Shown here: positions 24,512 to 34,343 of the stretch, in pieces
Layout of the letters: every line of letters starts with the position of its first letter
Position numbering within the stretch: position 1 is the first letter of the stretch
Made by a program: the position numbers and the translations under genes
The notes under the pieces: model-generated
Told to the model about the DNA's origin: nothing
What the model saw: only the letters and a program-made list of their open reading frames with translations
The model's database searches: none
Source: Planctomycetia bacterium
GTDB taxonomy: Bacteria > Planctomycetota > UBA1135 > UBA2386
Reading direction: 5' to 3'
Length of the DNA: 34,777 nt
NCBI GenBank assembly: GCA_005776365.1
Contig: SXPK01000059.1
Location: 1-34,777, forward strand

Positions 24512-25279
24512 ATGCACTACGAGCTACCGACGACCATTCTGGCGACCTTCGCTGTCGCCCTGTTCGCGCTGTCGCCTCTGTCCGTCACCAGACCGCAGGA
24601 TCCAGCAAGCAAACCCGCCCCCACGTCGGTAGTGCCACAGCCGCGCTCCGAAGAGTGGGGCATCGGGCGTGAGAAGGAGTGCATCCGCCGCGCCCGCGAG
24701 TCCAAGCCCGCCAAGATCGTCTTCGTCGGCGATTCAATCACGCAGGGTTGGGAAGGCGAGGGCAGTGAGTTCTGGCGCGAACGCTTCGACAAGCTCGGCG
24801 CGCTCAACCTCGGCAACAGCGGCGATCGCACGGAGCATGTGCTCCATCGGCTGAAAGAAGCGCCTCTGACGCGCCTGTCGCCAGAGCATGTCGTGCTGAT
24901 GCTCGGCACCAACAACCTCGGTCACGGCTCGAGCACTGCGGACGAGACGCTGGCGGGCGTCAAGGCAGTCATCGACACGCTCGTCGAGCAGTGTGGCGAA
25001 GCGATCATCCATGTGCTCGAGATCTTTCCGCGCGGCGAGCGCATCAACGCAATGCGCGGCGACATCGCGCAGATCAACCAGGCGTTGCGCGCATACGTCC
25101 ACGAAGCGAATGCCAAGACCAAGTCAGGCCAGGCGCAGCGCAGGATCCACGCGATCGGCGACCGGTTCGTCGATGCACGCGGCGAGATCAGCGCGAAGCT
25201 GATGCCAGACGCACTGCACCTGTCGAAGGATGGCTACCGCATCTGGGGCGAGGCGCTGCTGCCGCTGGTGGACCGATGA
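24512..25279 (+). CDS. Exported SGNH/GDSL-family hydrolase
   Basis: Protein of 255 residues with a hydrophobic N-terminal signal (about 7-24). The SGNH blocks are in order: block I FVGDSITQGW with nucleophile Ser75, block II LNLGNSGDRT (99-107) with Gly/Asn of the oxyanion hole, block III LGTNNLGHG with Asn134 or Asn135, and block V PDALHLSKDGY with Asp233 and His236. The order and spacing resemble platelet-activating-factor acetylhydrolase-like esterases, often sugar O-acetyl esterases in planctomycetes. The likely work is de-esterification of extracellular polysaccharide, inferred from the family. The ATG at 24512 starts the signal peptide. The stop overlaps the ATG of the metallopeptidase gene (ATGA), so the two are probably translated together. 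Confidence 0.9.
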   Translation: MHYELPTTILATFAVALFALSPLSVTRPQDPASKPAPTSVVPQPRSEEWGIGREKECIRRARESKPAKIVFVGDSITQGWEGEGSEFWRERFDKLGALNLGNSGDRTEHVLHRLKEAPLTRLSPEHVVLMLGTNNLGHGSSTADETLAGVKAVIDTLVEQCGEAIIHVLEIFPRGERINAMRGDIAQINQALRAYVHEANAKTKSGQAQRRIHAIGDRFVDARGEISAKLMPDALHLSKDGYRIWGEALLPLVDR

Positions 25280-26709
25280 GGGCAGGCGCAATCCTGCGCG
25301 CATGGCCAGTCGTGATTGCTCTCGTCTGCGGCGCCATCGAAGCACAGGAGACGACGACGTCATCGTCGTCGCGACGCGTGCACTGCGTCAGCGACATCAG
25401 CCAGGAGTTCTCGTTCTACATGGACGGGCGGTTCTTCCGGCAATACCTCGAAGGCCACGGCGAGGACGCACGCAACTGGGGATCGCTCGCGCAGCTCGAC
25501 CTATCGAACGCCAATCTGCTCGCGCTCACGGGCGGCGACGCCCACGTGCCCTACGCGAAGGAGAGCGTCGCCAAGGTCAATGCCTTCTTGGCGGAAGGCG
25601 GCGCCGTGTTGATGTTGCTGCAGTCCGCTGAGGCTCCAGGCAACGAGGTGACGCGGCAGCACGGTTGCGCGGCGACCGCGACCGCCACACATGGTCCAGC
25701 GTGCGCGACGCCGCAACTCGTCCGCTTCGCTGGTGACTCCACCATCGAAGTCGAGTTCCGCGGTGGCCCCACGCTCGCAATCGAGTCGATGTGGCAACCG
25801 CTCGTGGTCGACGCCAAGGACCAGACGTTGCTCGCGCTGCGTTCCGTCGGCAGCGGCTTCTTGCTCGTCGGCAGTCGCGGCCTGTTTGGCAGCAACCCCG
25901 ATGCGTCCGACCCGATCAATGCCGCGTGGATCACGCCGCTGTTGCTGCACGCGACCAAGAAGAAGCAGGTCGATGCGCAAAAACCGCATCGGTCGACGTG
26001 GGCCGAGGACACGATGCAGCTTGGACCGCTGTTGCTCGAGTTCCACGACGGCACTGCGCCATATGCCAAAGCAATCGCCGACGAATACGCGGCGATCCGG
26101 CCTCACCTCGTCGAGATCACGGGAGTCGAACCGGCCGAGGGCATGATCAAGCGACTGCTCGCACTGCCAACCGGCGGCGGCGGGTTCTCCAGCGGCGAGC
26201 GCATCGCCATCGGCGCCTGGTGGGGCGACTACCCCAAGAACCGCTATCCGATGGTCGAACTGATCGGCCACGAAGCCGGACATTCGTGGGTTCTTCCGTG
26301 CGCGGAACCCCTGTGGAACGAGCCGATCGCAACCTACCTCGGCATCCAAGTCGGGCGGCGCATGGGCATGAAGGAAGCGGACGACACGTTGAAGCGCCAA
26401 ATCGCACAGGCTCGGCGCCACGATCCCAAGTTCGACAAGGTCGACCCGCTGTCACCCGACGCGCATCGCGACCTCGTGTGGGGCAAGTCCTATTTCGTGT
26501 TCGAAGAACTCGAACGACTGCACGGGCCCGCTGCGCTCGCGAAGTACTTCCGCAAGAAGCGCGCGTTGCTGACGCATGACCGTCCGCGCTACACGTTCGA
26601 CGACCTCGTCGCGGTGTGGAGTCGCGCCGTCGGCCAGGACCTGTTTCCGTGGTTCCGTTCGCTCGGCTTTGAGGTTCGCGCCGAACGAACCGGCATTTCG
26701 ATCCACTGA
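25276..26709 (+). CDS. Exported gluzincin-type zinc metallopeptidase (M60-like)
   Basis: Protein of 477 residues with a signal peptide (about 1-23, ending IEAQ). The first half contains LDLSNANLLALTGG followed by a pattern typical of glutamine-amidotransferase-like folds (KVNAFLAEGGAVLMLL), a fold often found at the front of M60-like and related peptidases. The second half has the zinc motif HEAGH (332-336) and a downstream glutamate in WNEPIATYLG (Glu349), 13 residues after the second His, which fits a gluzincin third ligand at short spacing. The family is not certain; M60/enhancin-like mucin-degrading peptidases are the closest idea. It overlaps the SGNH hydrolase gene by 4 bases, suggesting joint attack on glycosylated, acetylated material. 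Its stop is only 4 bases from the stop of the convergent glycosyltransferase gene. Confidence 0.8.
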   Translation: MRAGAILRAWPVVIALVCGAIEAQETTTSSSSRRVHCVSDISQEFSFYMDGRFFRQYLEGHGEDARNWGSLAQLDLSNANLLALTGGDAHVPYAKESVAKVNAFLAEGGAVLMLLQSAEAPGNEVTRQHGCAATATATHGPACATPQLVRFAGDSTIEVEFRGGPTLAIESMWQPLVVDAKDQTLLALRSVGSGFLLVGSRGLFGSNPDASDPINAAWITPLLLHATKKKQVDAQKPHRSTWAEDTMQLGPLLLEFHDGTAPYAKAIADEYAAIRPHLVEITGVEPAEGMIKRLLALPTGGGGFSSGERIAIGAWWGDYPKNRYPMVELIGHEAGHSWVLPCAEPLWNEPIATYLGIQVGRRMGMKEADDTLKRQIAQARRHDPKFDKVDPLSPDAHRDLVWGKSYFVFEELERLHGPAALAKYFRKKRALLTHDRPRYTFDDLVAVWSRAVGQDLFPWFRSLGFEVRAERTGISIH

Positions 26710-26713
26710 CGAT

Positions 26714-27934
26714 TCATCCGGTCGACGTGACGCAAGAACCGGTGGCTGCGCGCAGCAGCGCGCGGTCGTAGACGTCGGCGACCAGCTCTGCGCAACGCGA
26801 CCAACCAAACCGTTCGGCTTGGCCGGGACCTCGCGCAGCGATCGCTTCTCGCCGAGCCGGATCATCGAGCAGGCAAGCGATCGCCGCGCCGAGCGCGGTG
26901 GGGTTGCGCGGCTCGACGAGCATGCCGCTGACGCCATCCGTGACGATCTCAGGGATCGCCCCAGCGCGCGTCGCCACGATCGGGCGACCTGCCGCCATCG
27001 CCTCAACGAGCATCATGCCAAACCCTTCCCACCGCGACGGTGCGACGACGAGATCGAGCGCGCCGTAGACATTCGCCATGTCATCACGGTTGCCGAGAAA
27101 CCGGATTCGATCCGACAGGCCGAAGATCGCGATGCGCTGGCGCAGCCTCTGTTGCAGCGCTGCGTCTTCGACGAATCCGACCATCACGAACAGCGGCTCA
27201 GGACGCTCGATCGCGAGCAAGAGCGCGGCTTCGACGAAGTCCTCCTGCCCCTTCTGTTCCGTGATGCGACCGACGACGCCGATGATGGGCCGCTGTTCGT
27301 CGAGACCGAGAGCACGTCGTGCAGCGGCGCGATCCCCGCAGGCAAAGGCCGTCGCATCGACGCCATTCTGCACGACGTCGATGCGGTCCTCGACGACGCC
27401 GATGTTCGCCGCCACATGCCGTCGCACGGATTCGGAAACCGCGATCATGGCGTGCGTCGACGACGCGAGGCGCCGTTCGAGCGACAGCATCGCCGGATCG
27501 CGTTCCCACTTGTCGTCGTACTGATTGTGGTAGTGCGACACGACCGCGAGACCTGAGCCATGGAACAGCGTCGCCGCCATGCGGGCCACCACGTTGGGCC
27601 GGTTGGAATGGGTGTGCAGCAACTCGATGCCAGCCGACTCAATCCAGTCGGCAACCGATGCGACGGTGTCGATCTTGCGCGAGGATTCGTTCGCGTAGCA
27701 GACATCGAAGCCAGCCTCGGAGAAGCGGTCCCTGCGGTCTCGTGAGACGTTGGCCTCGTCCTCCTCGCGCTTGAGGACGCAAAGCGATGCTGCAAAGCGC
27801 TCCCGTGGCAGCCGCCGCATCAGTTGAAACACGACCTCGGGAACGCCACCGAAACCCATCGTGGTCAGAACCATGCCGACGCGCACTGGCGCACGGACGC
27901 CAAAGGCGTCGGGCGAAGGTGGTGCAGGGGTCAT
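26714..27934 (-). CDS. GT4-family glycosyltransferase
   Basis: Cytoplasmic or membrane-associated retaining glycosyltransferase (GT-B fold) of 406 residues. The N-terminal half has VGMVLTTMGFGGVPEVVFQL (19-38), the acceptor-side glycine loop, and HTHSNRPNVVARMAA; the C-terminal half has the nucleotide-sugar-binding region IIGVVGRITEQKGQEDFV (217-234) and the E-x7-E motif EGFGMMLVE (Glu303 and Glu311). The sugar and acceptor cannot be told. The ATG at 27934 is used; the longer frame upstream runs into the intergenic region. It is the last gene of a run of minus-strand genes that includes a GT39 transferase, so a role in cell-envelope or exopolysaccharide synthesis is likely. Confidence 0.9.
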   Translation of the reverse strand: MTPAPPSPDAFGVRAPVRVGMVLTTMGFGGVPEVVFQLMRRLPRERFAASLCVLKREEDEANVSRDRRDRFSEAGFDVCYANESSRKIDTVASVADWIESAGIELLHTHSNRPNVVARMAATLFHGSGLAVVSHYHNQYDDKWERDPAMLSLERRLASSTHAMIAVSESVRRHVAANIGVVEDRIDVVQNGVDATAFACGDRAAARRALGLDEQRPIIGVVGRITEQKGQEDFVEAALLLAIERPEPLFVMVGFVEDAALQQRLRQRIAIFGLSDRIRFLGNRDDMANVYGALDLVVAPSRWEGFGMMLVEAMAAGRPIVATRAGAIPEIVTDGVSGMLVEPRNPTALGAAIACLLDDPARREAIAARGPGQAERFGWSRCAELVADVYDRALLRAATGSCVTSTG

Positions 27935-28038
27935 GGGATGCTGGCAGCCATGGGAGTTGCCTGCGCCATCCCTACGCGAGGTCGGTCTCGACGGGATCCG
28001 ACAAGTCGCGATTCCGTCTCGATTGTGAACTCTGAGTT

Positions 28039-28059
28039 TGCGCCACGCCGGACGGCGCA
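28039..28059 (-). terminator. Weak terminator candidate after the DHS-like gene
   Basis: On the minus strand TGCGCC (28059-28054) pairs with GGCGCA (28044-28039) around a 9-base loop, 16 bases after the stop of the deoxyhypusine-synthase-like gene, followed by a small AACTC-A-GAGTT hairpin. There is no T-run. It could separate this gene from the GT4 gene, 141 bases downstream. Confidence 0.3.
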
Positions 28060-28075
28060 TGGCGGCTGCGCGCAT

Positions 28076-29104
<1,029 letters not shown>

Positions 29105-29210
29105 GGCGTGCGCTCCGCGAGGCGGTTTCTGCCGGATCGGACCCTCCGCAGTAGGGGCTGCGCCGTCGCGGCGCAAGCACGGAGACGCGGTGCGGCGCCC
29201 GAGACCGAGA

Positions 29211-30272
29211 TCAGGCCAACTGCGCCAGCATCGAATCGACTTCGGCAAGCAAGCGCCGCATCAACTCCTCCCACTTGGGACGCAATGCGTAGACACCGCA
29301 CAGGCGAGCACGCACCACAACGCCCCACCGCAGCCGAGCATCGACCCCGATGCCGTGCCGATCGAGCAGCGCACTTCCTCGCGCATCATCCGTGCCCGCC
29401 TGCTGCAACGAACGCAGTCGCAGTTGCTCGGCCATGTTGACGAGGTCAAAAGTGGGGTCACCGCTGCCGACAGTCTCGAGGTCGATCAGACAGGAGCTGT
29501 CCTGCGTGAAGAAGATCTGCCGGTCGTGGAAATCTCCATGCACGAATCCACTGCGGGTGGCCGAAGGCGCCGCGATGCCTTGGAGCCGCTGCGCGCGCGC
29601 CGCGAGTTCCGGCAGCAACACGCTGGCCTTCTGCAGCATGCGCACGCCCGCGTCGCGCGCAGTGCCAAAGTCGATCGTCGGCATGTCGTCGTGCACAGGC
29701 GTCGCGGCAAGCGCGCGGATCGAGCGGTCCAGCAGATCCCACGGTGGCGACTCGCCACGTGCAAGCAGTTCGCGCAGACTGACTCCAGGTGCGGCGCTGG
29801 CGACATAGGCGCAATCGTCGTCGATCAACGCTGTCGCCCGCGCAAAGCGCATCGGTGCGACTGGCTCCGGCAAATTCGCGAACACCTTGGCTGCGCGCCG
29901 GTAGGTCTTCTTGTCGAGGAACTTCACGAACAAGAAGCCCTCACTGCCGCGCACTCGCACGACGGCACGCTTGCCTGGACGCCACGCGATCAACACCGGT
30001 TCTTCGACCGCGCCGACATGAGCAACGAGCGCGCGGATCATGCGCGACTTCTTGCCAAAGCGTTTGGCTGCGGGCAGCGCGGGGTCGGCTTCTGGCAGCA
30101 GTTCCTTGGCGGCGTCGCCGTCGAGCACGAAGGCGCGCGGCGGCTGCCCTGTCTGCCGCCACATCGCCAGCGGCTCGTCGCCATCGGGGCGCAGGATCAA
30201 CTCCTCATCCACGCCAGGCTTCGGAAGCGCGGCCAACAGGCGCAACAGGCCTTCGCGGTCCGTGCCGCTCAT
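29211..30272 (-). CDS. APH-fold phosphotransferase (small-molecule kinase)
   Basis: Protein of 353 residues with the aminoglycoside-phosphotransferase/choline-kinase fold. The Brenner-type loop FVHGDFHDRQ (243-252) supplies the catalytic Asp247, and CLIDLETVGSGDPTFDLVNM (261-280) gives the metal-binding Asp264 and the usual GDPxxDL. Lys117 in FLFVKFLDKKTYRRAAKVF is the likely ATP-binding lysine. The start ATG at 30272 overlaps the stop of the phosphatase gene (ATGA). The substrate is unknown: relatives phosphorylate choline, sugars, homoserine, LPS sugars or antibiotics. The coupling to a phosphatase and a GT39 transferase suggests an envelope sugar or lipid-linked substrate rather than a resistance role; that is inference. 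Confidence 0.85.
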   Translation of the reverse strand: MSGTDREGLLRLLAALPKPGVDEELILRPDGDEPLAMWRQTGQPPRAFVLDGDAAKELLPEADPALPAAKRFGKKSRMIRALVAHVGAVEEPVLIAWRPGKRAVVRVRGSEGFLFVKFLDKKTYRRAAKVFANLPEPVAPMRFARATALIDDDCAYVASAAPGVSLRELLARGESPPWDLLDRSIRALAATPVHDDMPTIDFGTARDAGVRMLQKASVLLPELAARAQRLQGIAAPSATRSGFVHGDFHDRQIFFTQDSSCLIDLETVGSGDPTFDLVNMAEQLRLRSLQQAGTDDARGSALLDRHGIGVDARLRWGVVVRARLCGVYALRPKWEELMRRLLAEVDSMLAQLA

Positions 30273-30883
30273 TTGCCCGAGCCACCCGGCGACGCATCGC
30301 CCTTGCGCTTGTAGTCGAGCAAGACCTTGCCCTTGGCCGTGTCGCGGTCGAATCGACGAATCCAACCGATCACTCCGTCGAGAAAGTGCAGCTCTTCCGG
30401 AAGGCGCGACGTCGCGAGGAAGGCAGCCTCGTTGCTCCATCCTTCTTCTTCGATCCGCCAGACCGACACCGCGAGCACCGAACGGCCTTGACCATGCTGA
30501 CAGTGCACGAGCGAGGGCTGCTTGGCCGACTTCATCGCAACTAGGAAGCGATCCATGTCCGCCTGCGTCGGTTCCGTCGCGCTCATCGGCACATGCACGA
30601 ACGCCAGGCCCGCCTTCTCCACCGCTGCGCGCTCGGCCGCGACCAGATCCGGTTCGCTGTCGCGGAGGTCGAAAACGGTCTGGATGCCGCGCGCATTCAT
30701 CACGTCGATGATCCGTGCCGGCGGCATCGCGGCGGATTGATAGACCTTTCCAGCGCTGATCGTCACCAGCCGGTGGTCGACGAACTCCCACTTGGCGTAG
30801 ATCAGGCCCATCGCCAGGATCGGGACGAGCACGATCCAGACGACAAAGCGCGGGATGCGGTGCTTGCGGTTCTGTTCGATCAT
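30269..30883 (-). CDS. Membrane-tethered dual-specificity-type protein phosphatase
   Basis: Protein of 204 residues. A cytoplasmic basic N-terminus and one membrane segment (about 13-30, FVVWIVLVPILAMGLIYA) anchor a small cysteine-dependent phosphatase domain. The C-x5-R loop is HCQHGQGRS with nucleophile Cys128 and Arg134, and TVFDLRDSEPD (69-79) is the strand typical of this family. The orientation puts the catalytic domain outside the cytoplasm, so the substrate may be a periplasmic phosphorylated lipid or sugar rather than a protein; this is inference from topology. The general-acid Asp is not obvious (VPMSATEPT). The gene starts 4 bases after the GT39 stop and overlaps the APH-kinase start by 4 bases, so the three form one operon. 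Confidence 0.85.
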   Translation of the reverse strand: MIEQNRKHRIPRFVVWIVLVPILAMGLIYAKWEFVDHRLVTISAGKVYQSAAMPPARIIDVMNARGIQTVFDLRDSEPDLVAAERAAVEKAGLAFVHVPMSATEPTQADMDRFLVAMKSAKQPSLVHCQHGQGRSVLAVSVWRIEEEGWSNEAAFLATSRLPEELHFLDGVIGWIRRFDRDTAKGKVLLDYKRKGDASPGGSGK

Positions 30884-30887
30884 CGGA

Positions 30888-32510
30888 TCACCTATTGGCT
30901 TCGCGCGTGGGCGGACCGACGCGCAGCGCGACGAATCGTGGCATCAGCGGGCCCGGATCGCGAGCGACGAGGGCCCGCTTCCACTCCGGCCAACCGATGC
31001 CCTCCTTGAAGAACCGGAGCCACGCGCGGCGCGAATAGAACGAGGGGAACGCCGCAATCTGCTCACACGACTTGCCCGTCGCAGCGCAGCGGGCGGCGAC
31101 GTCGGCGGCCTCTTCTTCCAGTGTCAACAGCACGCCTTCGAAAGCGCCCAAGTCCGAGTCGCTGCGGTTCACCTGCTTGACGCTGCGACCGAGTTCTATC
31201 GACAGCATGCCAGGTTGCGGTCTGCCCCACGTGCCGACCCGCGACGTCTGCATCTCGGCGGGCAGCGCTTCTGGCAGCGCGTTGATGCCGATTGCGGGAT
31301 ACACGAGACCGAGCAAGGCGACGAACGACAGCGAGGCATGGATCGCAAATCGACGCAGCGATGGCGTTGCGTCAACAGCGCCGCGCAACGTCACCCACAC
31401 CATCACGAACGCGATGGCGGGCGCGACGTAGGAGAACCCAAACCACGCGACGAACGACCCGAACACGACTGTCGGCAGTGCAAGCAACGACGCCGCGACG
31501 ATCAAGTGCGCGCGCAAGTGCCGCAGCAGCAGCGACGCCATCCATGACTGCGTGAGCAACCCCATGGGCACGAGCAGCGCGAGCACGTAGCGCTCGAAGC
31601 TGCTCATCAGCGCAAACGGCACAAGGCCAACCAGGAACCAAGTGAGCAGCCACTTCGCGACTCCCTGCTGCGGATGGCGTCCGCGCACGGTCGCGATCGT
31701 CGCGCCGAGAAAGGCGATCGACCAAGGGACAAGCAGGCCCAGCGCCGCACCGGCGATCTTCGGCAACGACAACAAGCCCGCGAGCCCGAACTCACGATGC
31801 TCGGCCTGCTCGGCCATCACGTTCCAGAACTTGGGATGCGCCTGCTGCACCCACAGCGGCCAAGGCAGCGCGAGCGCGCCGAACACCACGAGGCCGACGA
31901 CGACGTGCATCCATGACCCCACGGGCCTCCACCGCCGCGCGAGCAAGGCCGCCACGATCGGAGCCAGCAGGAACCACATCGCGACCGGTCCCTTCGTCAT
32001 CGCTGCAGCGGCCAGAAACCCAGCGGCAGTCAGCATCGCAGCAAGCGATCCGCCACGAACCCAGCGGATGCCCCACAGGATCGCCCACGACGACAGGCAC
32101 GCGACCGGCAGGTCAAACATCGCTCGGCGCGACTCGACGGCGACTCCGGCAGTCGCGATCACCATGAGGCCCACCGCCGTGCCGCTGTAGGAGAAGCAAC
32201 GCGCGATCTTGGCCGCGGCGACAGCGAATGCAGCGCCGGCGACGACGGTCGGGATGCGCGCAACGAAGACGCTGGCCCCGAACAACTCGAAGAGCGCACG
32301 TATCGCCCAATAGAGCAGCGGTGGTTTTTGCAGGCGCACTTCGCCGTTCACGTAGGGCGTCAACCACTCGCCGCGTTCCTGCATCTCGAGCACGGTGCGG
32401 AAGGACAGCCAGTACTCGTCTTGCCCCGAGATGCTCGATTGCGAGCCGATCGCCGGCAGCAGGCAAGCGAGGGCAAACGTGAACAGGAGCCAGTCCCGCT
32501 CTGGGCGCAT
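30888..32510 (-). CDS. ArnT-like GT39 glycosyltransferase
   Basis: Integral membrane protein of 540 residues with about 11-12 hydrophobic segments. It shows the ArnT/PMT pattern: SSISGQDEYW with Asp31-Glu32 in the first periplasmic loop, then GEWLTPYVNGEVRLQKPPLLYW. Such enzymes use a polyprenyl-phosphate-linked sugar and transfer it to lipid A, lipids or proteins on the outer face of the membrane. The donor and acceptor are unknown. The ATG at 32510 gives a normal N-terminus; ATG 32546 would add 12 residues and is a fair alternative. It is the first gene of a minus-strand run with a membrane-tethered phosphatase and an APH-fold kinase directly behind, which suggests envelope glycan or lipid modification. 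About 130 residues after the last membrane segment form a soluble tail. Confidence 0.9.
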   Translation of the reverse strand: MRPERDWLLFTFALACLLPAIGSQSSISGQDEYWLSFRTVLEMQERGEWLTPYVNGEVRLQKPPLLYWAIRALFELFGASVFVARIPTVVAGAAFAVAAAKIARCFSYSGTAVGLMVIATAGVAVESRRAMFDLPVACLSSWAILWGIRWVRGGSLAAMLTAAGFLAAAAMTKGPVAMWFLLAPIVAALLARRWRPVGSWMHVVVGLVVFGALALPWPLWVQQAHPKFWNVMAEQAEHREFGLAGLLSLPKIAGAALGLLVPWSIAFLGATIATVRGRHPQQGVAKWLLTWFLVGLVPFALMSSFERYVLALLVPMGLLTQSWMASLLLRHLRAHLIVAASLLALPTVVFGSFVAWFGFSYVAPAIAFVMVWVTLRGAVDATPSLRRFAIHASLSFVALLGLVYPAIGINALPEALPAEMQTSRVGTWGRPQPGMLSIELGRSVKQVNRSDSDLGAFEGVLLTLEEEAADVAARCAATGKSCEQIAAFPSFYSRRAWLRFFKEGIGWPEWKRALVARDPGPLMPRFVALRVGPPTREANR

Positions 32511-33108
32511 TCTCGAGTCGGGCGCGAGCGCGCCATGGGTCTGCATCGGGGCAGGATCCCCGGCGCGGTCGGGCGGATGCAAGCGGCAAGGGAAGACGAA
32601 GCGAAATGCTCCCGTCCTCACTTCCATGCACTCGAACGCTGGAGGCCCTCTGCTGCTTGCAACAGGCGCGACGCATTGGGCCGCGGCACGCACGGCAACT
32701 GGCGTCCGATGTTCACGAGGAACGCACCGACGATCGACAACACGCGGCCTTCGAGCGAGGGCTTCCGTGAGCTGCTGCTACCGCGTGTTTCGTGGTCCTG
32801 GATGCTTGCGCCTTTGATACGCCGCTCCTGTGTGGGTCGTGCCGACAGGCTGCACGCGTTGCTTGGCTCCTTTCTCGACCTCGCTAGCAGGTCCGGCGCG
32901 TGTTGCCCGGTCAGCCCAAGGGAACTGCGGTTCGGCCTGCGGATCTAGAACCGCCAGCGCCTCGGTCGTCAGCGCTTCGGTGGCCTGCTATCAGGGTTCG
33001 AGCCCACGACCGCCGTCTTGCTCGGCGTCCGCAGATCCAACAATGGCTTGCGCAGCTTGCTGCTCGCACGCATCCATCTGCTGCTACGATGGGCGCCCCC
33101 GTGGCCCC
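32511..33108. other. Divergent intergenic region before the 2OG oxygenase gene
   Basis: About 600 bases with no credible coding region; it should hold the promoters of the GT39 operon (minus) and the oxygenase (plus). One inverted repeat, CGGTCGT (32963-32969) and ACGACCG (33006-33012), encloses a GGGTTCGAGCCC hairpin that superficially recalls a tRNA T-arm. No clear -35/-10 elements were recognised. Confidence 0.45.
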
Positions 33109-34302
33109 ATGAGCATGCAGACGATCCCGGCCTTCTACTTCGACCGCGACAAGCTCGCGGCGCTCGCGCACGAGAAGCACGCGGCATTCCTGAACGCCAA
33201 ACCCTTCCAACACTGCGTGTTCGAGGACTTCCTGCCCAAGGACGTCTTTGACCTGCTCGTGCGCGAGTTCCCTGGCCCGCACGACATCGCCTGGGAACTG
33301 CACGGCCCGGGCCGCACGCAGTGGGCGCGCGACAAGAACATCGCCAAGCTCGGCACTAGCGACGAAACGAAGTTCTGCGCGTTCACGCGTCACCTCATGG
33401 GTCAGCTCAACTCGGGCACGTTCCTGGCGTTTCTGGAGGAGCTGACCGGAACCAAGGGGATCATCCCCGATCCTTCCTACAACCACTGCGGGCTGCACAG
33501 CACCGGGCCAGGCGGGCGCCTGATGATCCACACGGACGTCAACCGACACCCGCAGGGCAACAAGTTCCATCAGTACCTCAACCTGATCGTCTATCTCAAC
33601 CCGGACTGGAAGGAAGAATACGGCGGCCATCTGGAGCTATGGGACGACAAGCGTCAGCCGATCCATCGCTACCTGCCGCAAGGCAACCGCGCCGTGCTCT
33701 TCAACGCTGGCACGCGCTCGCTGCACGGACATCCGCATCCGCTGACATGCCCACCCGACCGGCGGCGCAACAGCCTCGCGATCTACTACTACCTCCGTGA
33801 GCGACCCGCGAGCGAGGACTACCAGGGCATGCAGAAGTTCGTGCACTGGGTTCCAGTAACTGCCGAGGACCACGCTTTCGGCAAGGAGCGAACGCAGAAG
33901 GCGCTCGCAATCACCCAGCAGATCGCCGGACAGATCATCAACGTGCCGATGCCGCTGATCCCGTTCGACGTTCCAGAAGCGTTCGTCGACCAGCGAACCA
34001 ACACGACGCCGCTCTACTTCTTGAAGGACTCGGACTGGGCTGACCGCGATGCCTTTGGCCAGCGCAACCTGGGCACGATGATCCGCAACTCGGGCAAGTC
34101 CGCCGCGGAGTTCTTCGCCGCGCATCGCCCAGTGGCGCTCCTCGGCGTGACGAACGCCAAAGACATCGAGAGCCAGAGCTACCTGTCGTGCCTGCTCGAC
34201 CCGCAAGGCGAAATGCACGTCGTGCGAGGACCCGGAGCTTGCGACCTGTTCTGGGTCGGATTTCTCGACGAGATCCTGTCGAGCATCATCAAGCCCGACT
34301 GA
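33109..34302 (+). CDS. 2-oxoglutarate/Fe(II)-dependent oxygenase, prolyl-hydroxylase type, with C-terminal extension
   Basis: Protein of 397 residues. Residues about 30-235 form a prolyl-4-hydroxylase-like jelly roll: iron ligands His141 and Asp143 in MIHTDVNRHP, His206 in SLHGHPHPL, and 2-oxoglutarate-binding Arg (about 218-220) in RRRNSLAIYYYLR. EEYGGHLELWDD (169-180) is the strand typical of this family. About 160 further residues (from WVPVTAEDH) do not match anything I recognise. The start ATG at 33109 is chosen; a second ATG two codons later is equally possible, and no clear ribosome site separates them. Substrate unknown: a protein residue or a sugar-linked compound. The family is widespread in planctomycetes. 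A strong hairpin follows directly after the stop codon. Confidence 0.85.
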   Translation: MSMQTIPAFYFDRDKLAALAHEKHAAFLNAKPFQHCVFEDFLPKDVFDLLVREFPGPHDIAWELHGPGRTQWARDKNIAKLGTSDETKFCAFTRHLMGQLNSGTFLAFLEELTGTKGIIPDPSYNHCGLHSTGPGGRLMIHTDVNRHPQGNKFHQYLNLIVYLNPDWKEEYGGHLELWDDKRQPIHRYLPQGNRAVLFNAGTRSLHGHPHPLTCPPDRRRNSLAIYYYLRERPASEDYQGMQKFVHWVPVTAEDHAFGKERTQKALAITQQIAGQIINVPMPLIPFDVPEAFVDQRTNTTPLYFLKDSDWADRDAFGQRNLGTMIRNSGKSAAEFFAAHRPVALLGVTNAKDIESQSYLSCLLDPQGEMHVVRGPGACDLFWVGFLDEILSSIIKPD

Positions 34303-34326
34303 CGCCGCGGCTGCATTGCCGCGGCG
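34303..34326. terminator. Hairpin terminator candidate between convergent genes
   Basis: CGCCGCGGC-TGCATT-GCCGCGGCG is a perfect 9-base stem with a 6-base loop that begins right after the oxygenase stop and 17 bases before the end of the chemotaxis receptor gene. It could serve both directions. There is no T-run on either side. Confidence 0.6.
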
Positions 34327-34343
34327 CTCTCCGGCGCTGGCTT

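Noticed and set aside
32963-33012. tRNA-like element (GGTTCGAG with flanking complementary ends)
   Set aside because: The ends CGGTCGT and ACGACCG enclose only 36 bases; there is no room for D and anticodon arms and no proper 5-base T-stem, so it is not a tRNA.
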